A DNA stretch of 9,089 nucleotides from Bacteroidota bacterium. Lineage in GTDB: Bacteria; Bacteroidota; Bacteroidia; Chitinophagales; UBA2359. Made by a program: the position numbers and the translations under genes. The number at the start of each line of letters is the position of its first letter. Position 1 is the first letter of the stretch. This document shows positions 1-5,313 of the stretch, piece by piece. The notes below the pieces were generated by a model, which made no database searches, was not told the DNA's origin, and saw only the letters and a program-made list of their open reading frames with translations. The DNA is taken from positions 4,284-13,372 of the forward strand of contig JAHDGP010000026.1 of assembly GCA_020627525.1 (NCBI GenBank), read 5' to 3'.

Positions 1-176
1 GCTGTAAGTTGCCCTCCATTACTCTGAGCATCGTTTGCAGCTTTTCCTTGATTGTTATTCATTACTGGATAAACATCATTGTTGTTCGTTTTAGGAACTG
101 CTGTAAGTTGACTACCATTACTTTGAGAATTTGAAGCAGGAGCTGCTTTTCCTTGGTTAGCTGGGTAAACAGTATA
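1..176 (-). repeat. Tandem coding repeat with 99-bp period in the secreted protein gene
   Basis: The plus-strand string GCTGTAAGTTG occurs at 1-11 and again at 100-110, exactly 99 bp (33 codons) apart. The bases after each copy stay similar, with small in-frame length differences, encoding VYP..NQGKAA..QSNG.QLTA twice. The second copy in reading order runs into the window edge, so more units may follow outside. The copies have diverged at synonymous and non-synonymous sites, so this is an established protein repeat and not an assembly duplication. Confidence 0.7.
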
Positions 177-428
177 ATCACTTTTTGGTCCATTAATAGG
201 TGAAATAGATCTATTAATAGAATTGACAGGTGTAGGAGCCTGAACTTGAGAAGGAACAAAATCTTTTTGTTCTTTTACAACTTTAATGACTTCTCCATTG
301 CCATTCTTTATTTGGGCGTTTTCACCCAGTTGTTTTTTTACTATTGCCTTATTAGCAACAGATTTTTGCGCATTACTGACAATACAAAAGACTGTGAGTA
401 ATAACAAAACAGAAAATATTTTTTTCAT
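1..428 (-). CDS. Secreted repeat-containing protein of unknown function (3' end beyond window edge)
   Basis: The ATG at 426-428 opens a frame that stays open to the window edge: 142 complete codons, with the C-terminus missing. The N-terminus (MKKIFSVLLLLTVFCIVSNA then QKS) is a classical Sec signal peptide: two lysines, a Leu/Val/Phe core and an S-N-A signal peptidase I site, so the protein is probably periplasmic or secreted. A Lys/Gln/Asn-rich stretch follows, then a low-complexity part containing two copies of a roughly 33-residue repeat (VYP, NQGKAA, QSNG, QLTAVP, NNND). Composition is high in Asn, Gln, Ser, Ala and Gly with no cysteine after the signal, which suggests a flexible or extended surface or matrix protein rather than an enzyme. 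It lies 41 bp downstream of the lipoprotein gene on the same strand with no visible terminator between them, so they are probably co-transcribed. I do not recognise a family. Confidence 0.75.
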   Translation of the reverse strand, partial: MKKIFSVLLLLTVFCIVSNAQKSVANKAIVKKQLGENAQIKNGNGEVIKVVKEQKDFVPSQVQAPTPVNSINRSISPINGPKSDYTVYPANQGKAAPASNSQSNGSQLTAVPKTNNNDVYPVMNNNQGKAANDAQSNGGQLT

Positions 429-469
429 AAGATTATTTGTTTGTTATAATGAGTTATAGTTATATATAT

Positions 470-1357
470 TTAAAAATAAAGTTTATCCTTCGGTTTCCTC
501 TTAAACAGTGGCGAAGTAATATTAGCCTCATCTGCATCAACATCCTTTAAGTGTAATTCACTATTGTGATATTTGTTTGTATGTATATTATATTTCCCTA
601 AAAATTTCCAAGATTTTGTACTGATACAAGTTCTATCAGTTAACCAGCAAGCTTCATTTACAATCTCATAATATTCCTCATCATCAACTTTTTTGAATCT
701 CACATGTATATCATAAAAATCATCATTTAATGGTGATTGCTTAATATAAACTTTATTCACCTCCACACTGGCTTCATCAATTCTAACTTTTTCAAATGTC
801 AAACTTTGGGATCTTATTGGTATTAATGAGCCTGCCGTTTGTACTCTTTTCAATAAAAACTGATCATATTCTAAATTATCTCCAAAAGCTAATCCGTCTT
901 TTTGATAATGCTTATTATAGATCGTTTTTTCACTTGATAGAGATTCAAAATCCAAAATTTTATAATATTCTTCCATCTCTTCGATTGTTGGAGAATAATA
1001 AAACAATGACTCTAAGTCATATGATTGAACAAATGAAAACATTTCTTCCCCTTGCACTATTAACTCTTCTTCAATTTCCTTTGGAATTGGATCAATATTG
1101 GTTCTAGCTGATTTTTGGTAGATAGAGTATTTGGTATTTGGCTTTGGATTCGCCAATATTTCTTGTGCCCTTCGTTCAGATGGAGATATATTATTCACAT
1201 TCTCTATAGATTTTGAATTTATTTTTTCATTTTCTATAGATTGCTCGTCTGTCACATATTCATGAGTGCAACCACAACAAAAAAATATCGTAGTAAACAT
1301 CAAAAAACAAAATGTATAAAAAACAGACCTTTTTGTATTTAAGTAGTTATGTATCAA
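470..1357 (-). CDS. Putative lipoprotein of unknown function
   Basis: A 295-codon frame that appears to start with TTG at 1355-1357; an in-frame TGA lies at 1379-1381 and no ATG lies between. With this start the N-terminus is a good signal peptide: basic K9-R10, a hydrophobic core from about residue 11 to 26, and a cysteine cluster (FFCCGC) whose last cysteine, C30, is the likely lipidated residue. The only nearby ATG (residue 20) would remove most of the signal. The mature part is hydrophilic, rich in Glu, Asp, Lys, Asn and Tyr, with no further membrane segment. Two cysteines near the C-terminus (NEACWLTDRTC) could form a disulfide. I see no catalytic motif and recognise no family. The secreted repeat protein gene follows 41 bp downstream, suggesting a two-gene envelope operon. 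The TTG start is inferred from the signal peptide. Confidence 0.75.
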   Translation of the reverse strand: MIHNYLNTKRSVFYTFCFLMFTTIFFCCGCTHEYVTDEQSIENEKINSKSIENVNNISPSERRAQEILANPKPNTKYSIYQKSARTNIDPIPKEIEEELIVQGEEMFSFVQSYDLESLFYYSPTIEEMEEYYKILDFESLSSEKTIYNKHYQKDGLAFGDNLEYDQFLLKRVQTAGSLIPIRSQSLTFEKVRIDEASVEVNKVYIKQSPLNDDFYDIHVRFKKVDDEEYYEIVNEACWLTDRTCISTKSWKFLGKYNIHTNKYHNSELHLKDVDADEANITSPLFKRKPKDKLYF

Positions 1358-1482
1358 TATATTATAAATTGTTAAACGTCAATATTTAATACCTCACAAT
1401 ATTAAAATAATTATACAATAAAGTAAAAAGTTCACTCTATTTTGAACTTGAAGTTAATAAACCGTTAAAAAGTCACAAAATA

Positions 1483-1533
1483 AAATGTCGTATTAATATC
1501 ATTAATTAAATAAGTGTAATTAATACGACATTT
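1483..1533. repeat. Perfect 15-bp inverted repeat, hairpin-forming
   Basis: The arm AAATGTCGTATTAAT at 1483-1497 is the exact reverse complement of 1519-1533. Inside the stem, after a 2-nt mismatch, bases 1500-1503 can pair with 1513-1516 (one G-U pair), leaving a small loop. The stem is AT-rich and lacks the GC core and long T tract of the nearby gltA terminator. It could be a secondary bidirectional terminator, an operator for the lipoprotein operon (it lies 125-175 bp upstream of that start), or a small dispersed palindromic element. Confidence 0.7.
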
Positions 1534-1707
1534 AAATTCTTGATAAAACCAATTTTGTAATAAAAAATACATTTAATCAGGCTCATATCTAACTTTAAAT
1601 ATTTTAACATATTGTTATCAGTTAATTTTCAAATAGTTAAGCATTTAGACATATATAATTGGTAATTACAATCATCTTTAGAACCTAGATTAAAGCAATC
1701 AAAATTC

Positions 1708-1752
1708 AAAAAAAAAGCCCTTGACAATTTAGAATATTGTCAAGGGCTTTTT
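1708..1752 (-). terminator. Rho-independent terminator of gltA
   Basis: A 17-bp perfect stem (1712-1728 paired with 1736-1752) with the core AAGCCCTTGACAA / TTGTCAAGGGCTT and a 7-nt loop. On the minus strand it is followed by a run of nine T (complement of A 1708-1716). It begins 23 bp after the gltA stop codon, the usual position for an intrinsic terminator. An A tract on the other flank means it could also stop transcription arriving from the left. Confidence 0.93.
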
Positions 1753-1775
1753 AGGTCTTTAATTTCCTAAAGATG

Positions 1776-3077
1776 TTATTTTTTGCTCTTTCTTTTTGAA
1801 ATAGCTGTATACTTTCTTTCGTTTTCTCCAGTGTAAACTTGTCTTGGTCGACCAATTGGTTGTTTGTCTGTCATCATTTCTTTCCATTGAGCAATCCAAC
1901 CTGGCAAACGACCCAATGCAAACAGCACCGTAAACATTTCTGTTGGGAAACTAATTGCTTTGTAAATGATTCCTGAATAGAAATCTACATTTGGATAAAG
2001 ATTACGCTTTATAAAGTACTCATCTTTTAATGCAACCTCTTCCAATTGCTTTGCGATCTCCAACAATGGATCATCTATTTTCAGCTTTTTCAAAATATCA
2101 TCACAAGCTTTTTTGATGATGTTTGCACGTGGATCAAAGTTTTTGTAAACTCTGTGTCCAAAACCCATCAATCTGAATGGATCTTCTTTTGACTTAGCTT
2201 TGTCTACCCAATGGTTTACATCGCCTTCTCCGTGGTGGATTTGATTCAACATTTCGATCACTGCTTGATTGGCTCCACCATGAAGTGGTCCCCATAATGC
2301 AGAAATACCAGCTGAAATTGCAGCGTAAAGTGGTGCGTGTGATGAACCAACAATCCTAACAGTTGCCGTTGAACAGTTTTGCTCATGATCAGCATGTAGA
2401 ATAAGTAATTTTTCCATTGCCGAAACAATTACTGGGTCCATATCATACTCTTCGGTTGGGAAACCAAAAAACATCCTCATAAAATTCTCAACATAAGAAA
2501 GAGAATTATTTGGATAAATTACTGGATGTCCCATATGGCGTTTGTGAATCCAAGATACCAAAGTTGGCATTTTGGCAAGCAACCTAATGATTGTTCTATT
2601 CACCTCATCTTCTCCTCTGTTTGGATCTAATGATTCTGGATAGAATGCAGCCAAAGAACCAATCATAGAACTTAACTGTCCCATTGGATGTGTACGCTCT
2701 GGATATGCATCTAGAAACTTGCGTATGTCTTCGTGTACTAAAGTGTGCTTAGTAATTTCATTTTTAAATGACTCGAATTCTGCTTTTGTTGGCAATTCGC
2801 CATAAATTAATAGATAAGCAACTTCAAGAAAAGAAGATTTGCCTGCCAATTGTTCTATTGGATAGCCTCTGTACCTTAGAATCCCTTGCTCTCCATTTAA
2901 AAATGTGATACCACTGGTTGTTGAACCTGTATTTTTAAATCCATAATCCAATGTGGTGTATCCACCAGTTGCTCCCCTCAATTTAGATATATCTATACCT
3001 TTTTCTTTCTCACTTCCAACAACAACGGGAAGTTCATATTCTTTTTTCTTGATTTTGAGAATTACTTTTTCAGCCAT
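1776..3077 (-). CDS. gltA: Citrate synthase (type II, hexameric bacterial family)
   Basis: A complete 433-aa citrate synthase, the enzyme condensing acetyl-CoA with oxaloacetate to give citrate and CoA at the entry of the cytoplasmic TCA cycle. The length matches the family. The catalytic triad is intact: H266 in WGPLHGGAN, H308 in MGFGHRVYKNFDPRA and D365 in YPNVDFYSG. The substrate-binding stretches are also present, including HADHEQNCSTATVR (about 228-241), R390 in GRLPGWIAQWKE and R410/R412 in PIGRPRQVY. The N-terminal extension of about 45 residues before the helical core is typical of the type II enzymes that are often NADH-regulated in Gram-negative bacteria; whether this one is cannot be seen. 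The ATG at 3075-3077 starts MAEKVILKIKK, as expected, with no Shine-Dalgarno sequence. It has its own -7 element upstream and an intrinsic terminator downstream, so it is probably a single-gene transcription unit. Confidence 0.98.
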   Translation of the reverse strand: MAEKVILKIKKKEYELPVVVGSEKEKGIDISKLRGATGGYTTLDYGFKNTGSTTSGITFLNGEQGILRYRGYPIEQLAGKSSFLEVAYLLIYGELPTKAEFESFKNEITKHTLVHEDIRKFLDAYPERTHPMGQLSSMIGSLAAFYPESLDPNRGEDEVNRTIIRLLAKMPTLVSWIHKRHMGHPVIYPNNSLSYVENFMRMFFGFPTEEYDMDPVIVSAMEKLLILHADHEQNCSTATVRIVGSSHAPLYAAISAGISALWGPLHGGANQAVIEMLNQIHHGEGDVNHWVDKAKSKEDPFRLMGFGHRVYKNFDPRANIIKKACDDILKKLKIDDPLLEIAKQLEEVALKDEYFIKRNLYPNVDFYSGIIYKAISFPTEMFTVLFALGRLPGWIAQWKEMMTDKQPIGRPRQVYTGENERKYTAISKRKSKK

Positions 3078-3129
3078 TTAAGTATGTGTTATTCGGTTAT
3101 TTTGATGATTTGATATAAAATTTGGTGTG

Positions 3130-3137
3130 CAAAAGTA
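3130..3137 (-). promoter_or_regulatory. Bacteroidota-type -7 promoter element of gltA
   Basis: On the minus strand this reads TACTTTTG, followed by CA, an exact match to the TAnnTTTG -7 consensus of the primary sigma factor in Bacteroidota. It gives a leader of roughly 45 nt before the gltA ATG. The -33 box (TTTG-like) is not clear: TTTA at 3161-3164 is the best candidate, 23 nt away. The left octamer array begins about 33 bp further upstream. Confidence 0.6.
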
Positions 3138-3169
3138 CAAAATTTTCATGAAAAGAGAGATAAAGATTC

Positions 3170-3204
3170 AATGCGAGAATGTGAGAATGCAAGAATGCGA
3201 GAAT
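3170..3204. repeat. Left octamer array (four tandem 8-bp units)
   Basis: Four consecutive 8-bp units in perfect register at 3173-3204: GCGAGAAT, GTGAGAAT, GCAAGAAT and GCGAGAAT. The outer units are identical and the two inner ones vary by one base each. With AAT at 3170-3172 it forms one arm of an imperfect inverted repeat with 3719-3753. It lies 28 bp beyond the stop codon of the four-helix-bundle gene and upstream of the gltA promoter. Confidence 0.9.
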
Positions 3205-3232
3205 AATTTTATTCATAGAACCTTCAAAATAG

Positions 3233-3607
3233 CTAATTACTGTTTTCGTAATTCGTATTTTTTGCTTTTGCTACGACTTTTAAAACTTGTTTAGTTTCAT
3301 CTATCAATTCATTCAAATCCTCTTTATTTGCTAAAAAGTTTAAATCATTTAATAATTCTAACCAAAACAATGTTTCATCAGCCTCTTCTACAACAATACA
3401 TATTTTTGAATGGAATTCTCTTTTTGATCTTGCTCTGCAAGCAGCCCGATAATTCGCAGCAACTGAAGTTACTGATCTTATTAATTGGTAAGTAATCGTA
3501 TTAGAAGATTTCCGCCTCTCTATATCATCAAGCATTTTAATCACATCAACAGCCAACTTTTTTGTTCTAGATTTGAAGTTGTTTATAAATCTTTCCTTCT
3601 CTGTCAT
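3233..3607 (-). CDS. Four-helix-bundle protein (S23 / 23S rRNA intervening-sequence family)
   Basis: A 124-aa protein from the ATG at 3605-3607 (MTEKERFINNFKSRTK). The frame remains open for 21 more codons upstream, but that extension (MFTNLHCCYYLIIVIELIIS) does not resemble the family, whose members are usually about 115-130 aa. Family signatures are clear: the first helix with KKLAVDVIKMLDDI, then TYQLIRSVTSVAANYRAACRARSKREFHSKI, and the acidic helix VVEEADETLFWLELL. Relatives are encoded inside intervening sequences of 23S rRNA in Leptospira and Coxiella, or are free-standing in many Bacteroidota. The fold resembles Avd of diversity-generating retroelements, a pentameric basic nucleic-acid-binding bundle. 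The molecular role of free-standing members is not established. Basic residues cluster in the N-terminal half. No terminator separates it from gltA downstream. Confidence 0.9.
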   Translation of the reverse strand: MTEKERFINNFKSRTKKLAVDVIKMLDDIERRKSSNTITYQLIRSVTSVAANYRAACRARSKREFHSKICIVVEEADETLFWLELLNDLNFLANKEDLNELIDETKQVLKVVAKAKNTNYENSN

Positions 3608-3702
3608 TTCACTAATTATTAGTTCAATAACAATAATGAGATAGTAACAACAATGCAAGTTTGTAAACAAATTGAATATTCTCCACTAAAAGTCTAAAAT
3701 AG

Positions 3703-3753
3703 ATTTTCGCATTGAAATATTCTCGCATTCTATCATTCCTGCATTCTCGCATT
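3703..3753. repeat. Right octamer array (four clear 8-bp units plus degenerate ones)
   Basis: Four in-register units at 3719-3750: ATTCTCGC, ATTCTATC, ATTCCTGC and ATTCTCGC, followed by ATT. As in the left array, the outer two units are identical and the inner two vary. Two weaker units (ATTTTCGC at 3703-3710 and ATTGAAAT at 3711-3718) continue the same 8-bp register toward the gene. The array ends 2 bp from the hutH stop codon (TGA at 3756-3758) and is inverted relative to the left array. Confidence 0.88.
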
Positions 3754-3755
3754 AA

Positions 3756-5258
3756 TCACAAAAGAAACTGCTCTATCTCCTCCTGCACAAACTCCACACT
3801 CGCAAGCAAGTCTTTATGCAAAAAGCGGTCTTGTTTATTGAAGCTAACTTTTTCCCTATAAGCAGAAATACAATTCTTAATTGGCTTGGATGTTTTCCAG
3901 CCTTTTCTGAAATCCATGGCTTGTACAGAAGAGAGCAATTCGATGGCTAGTACCTTTTGGGTATTTGAGATAACATCGCAACACTTAGTAGCAGCGTTTG
4001 CACCCATACTTACATGATCTTCCTGACCGTTGGATGAGGTTATGGAATCAGCTGAAGCGGGGGTACACAATTGTTTGCTTTGGCTGACAATCGAGGCAGC
4101 AGTGTATTGTATCATCATCAACCCTGAGTTTATACCAGGCTCGACTGTTAAAAATAAAGGCAAGCCTCTTAAGCCGGACATTAAAAGAAAAGTTCGTCTT
4201 TCGGAAATACTGCTTAACTCAGACATTCCGAGGGTTAAATAATCGAGTGCTACAGCAAGTGGTTGACCATGAAAATTTCCACCTGAAACGATTAGGTCTT
4301 CTTCTGGAAAAATATTGGGGTTATCTGTTACTGCATTTATTTCATCTTCAAAAACTTCTTTTACATGATTATAAATATTGCGAGTAGCTCCGTGAACTTG
4401 CGGAATACATCTAAAAGAGTATTGGTCTTGCACTTGTTCTTTTGCTCTTTTACCTAAATAACTTCCTTTCAAATATTTCCGAATTTGCTTGGCGGTTTCG
4501 ATCTGCCCTTTTTGTTTTCTTACTTGATGAATGCAATCTTTAAAGGGCTCTACCCTTCCATCGACAGCTTCTAAGCTAATCGGTGCAATCAGTTCTGCCG
4601 ATTCAATCATTTTTTTTGCTTGAATCAAATTCCAAACACCGTAAGCTCCCATAAACTGAGTTCCATTTATCAAAGCAAGTCCTTCTTTGGATTTGAGCAT
4701 CAGTGGCTCCAATTTCAATCGCTTTAAGGCTGACTTTGCAGTCATTTTTTTTCCATCCAAACAAACCATTCCTTCACCCAATAAAGGCAGGGATAAATGT
4801 GACAAAGGCGCTAGGTCACCAGAAGCTCCTAGAGAACCTTGCTTGTAAACAACAGGTAGTAAATCATTATTAAAAAACTCAACAAGACGCTCTACCATAA
4901 TTAAACGAACGCCTGAGTGTCCGTAAGACAAGGATTGTATTTTCAAAATCATCATCAATCGAACGACTTCATTAGGAACTTCCTCTCCTAATCCAACAGC
5001 ATGAGAAAGTAGCAAATTGGTTTGTAATTGTTCTAAATCATTGTCTGGAATGGAAACATTGCACAACTCTCCAAACCCTGTATTTATACCATAAAAATTA
5101 GCTTCGGAGTTCTTTATTTTACTTTCTAAATAAGAGCGGCACTTTTCGATTTTTTTCTTAGCAGCCTTTCCTAATATCAGCTTTTTATTATTTATCAAAA
5201 TATCATTTAAAACATCAATGCTTAAATGTTTATCGCTAATGGTATGCATATTTTTCAT
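3756..5258 (-). CDS. hutH: Histidine ammonia-lyase (histidase)
   Basis: A complete 500-aa member of the MIO-dependent aromatic amino acid lyases, which deaminate L-histidine to trans-urocanate and ammonia, the first step of the cytoplasmic hut pathway. The Ala-Ser-Gly triad that cyclises to the MIO electrophile is intact at A145-S146-G147 within GSLGASGDLAPLSH. Other active-site elements are present: Y56 in FYGINTGFG, H86 in SHAVGLGE, N198 in LINGTQ, Y280 and R283 in QDQYSFRCIPQVHG, TDNPN at 311-315, and E413 in NGQEDHVSMG. That glutamate favours histidase over phenylalanine or tyrosine lyase, although an aromatic lyase cannot be excluded. The ATG at 5256-5258 is used; M4 is a less likely alternative. 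No hutU, hutI or hutG lies in this window. It is 55 bp downstream of hisS, and its stop codon nearly touches the right octamer array. No terminator is visible. Confidence 0.93.
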   Translation of the reverse strand: MKNMHTISDKHLSIDVLNDILINNKKLILGKAAKKKIEKCRSYLESKIKNSEANFYGINTGFGELCNVSIPDNDLEQLQTNLLLSHAVGLGEEVPNEVVRLMMILKIQSLSYGHSGVRLIMVERLVEFFNNDLLPVVYKQGSLGASGDLAPLSHLSLPLLGEGMVCLDGKKMTAKSALKRLKLEPLMLKSKEGLALINGTQFMGAYGVWNLIQAKKMIESAELIAPISLEAVDGRVEPFKDCIHQVRKQKGQIETAKQIRKYLKGSYLGKRAKEQVQDQYSFRCIPQVHGATRNIYNHVKEVFEDEINAVTDNPNIFPEEDLIVSGGNFHGQPLAVALDYLTLGMSELSSISERRTFLLMSGLRGLPLFLTVEPGINSGLMMIQYTAASIVSQSKQLCTPASADSITSSNGQEDHVSMGANAATKCCDVISNTQKVLAIELLSSVQAMDFRKGWKTSKPIKNCISAYREKVSFNKQDRFLHKDLLASVEFVQEEIEQFLL

Positions 5259-5282
5259 TGCTAAATGATTAATTGGATTTCA

Positions 5283-5291
5283 CAAAAGTTA
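5283..5291 (-). promoter_or_regulatory. Possible -7 promoter element for hutH
   Basis: The minus strand reads TAACTTTTG, one base longer than the TAnnTTTG consensus, about 25 nt before the hutH ATG in the short hisS-hutH gap. No matching -33 box is clear, so hutH may instead be read from the hisS transcript. Confidence 0.25.
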
Positions 5292-5313
5292 AATGAAAAT
5301 ATCAGGATAAAAT

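Larger units (their letters stand above)
1358..1775. other. Non-coding region between gltA and the lipoprotein gene
   Basis: About 420 very AT-rich bases with no convincing open frame on either strand. It holds two structures: the gltA terminator at 1708-1752 and a long inverted repeat at 1483-1533. The promoter of the lipoprotein gene must lie here, but I could not find a clear TAnnTTTG box at a plausible distance from the TTG start. The stretch 1535-1707 shows nothing I can interpret. Confidence 0.6.
3170..3753 (-). mobile_element. Putative four-helix-bundle cassette bounded by inverted octamer arrays
   Basis: A unit of about 584 bp consisting of a single small gene flanked by inverted arrays of the octamer GCGAGAAT (left 3170-3204, right 3719-3753). 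The two 32-bp arrays match at 27 positions as inverted repeats, plus a 3-bp AAT/ATT extension at the outer edges. There is no transposase and I see no clear target-site duplication, so mobility is inferred only from the compact architecture and from its seat between two unrelated housekeeping genes. Transcribed as one RNA, the arms could pair into a stem of about 35 bp with the ORF in the loop, like an rRNA intervening sequence. The alternative is a fixed gene whose flanks have gathered simple repeats. Confidence 0.4.

Noticed and set aside
62..259. 65-codon minus-strand open frame
   Set aside because: It overlaps the secreted repeat protein in another frame; that protein has a signal peptide and coherent repeats, while this frame is a Leu/Ile-rich by-product.
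796..1107. Plus-strand open frame of 103 codons
   Set aside because: It is antisense to the lipoprotein gene, with no recognisable motif and no promoter. Treated as a shadow.
3173..3204. Octamer array as a CRISPR array
   Set aside because: The units are 8 bp and contiguous without spacers; no cas genes are nearby.
3608..3670. 21-residue N-terminal extension of the four-helix-bundle protein
   Set aside because: Cys-, Tyr- and Ile-rich, unlike the family N-terminus; the internal ATG gives the standard length.
4030..4242. Plus-strand frame inside hutH
   Set aside because: It is antisense to highly conserved hutH sequence around QEDHVSMG, which constrains the bases.
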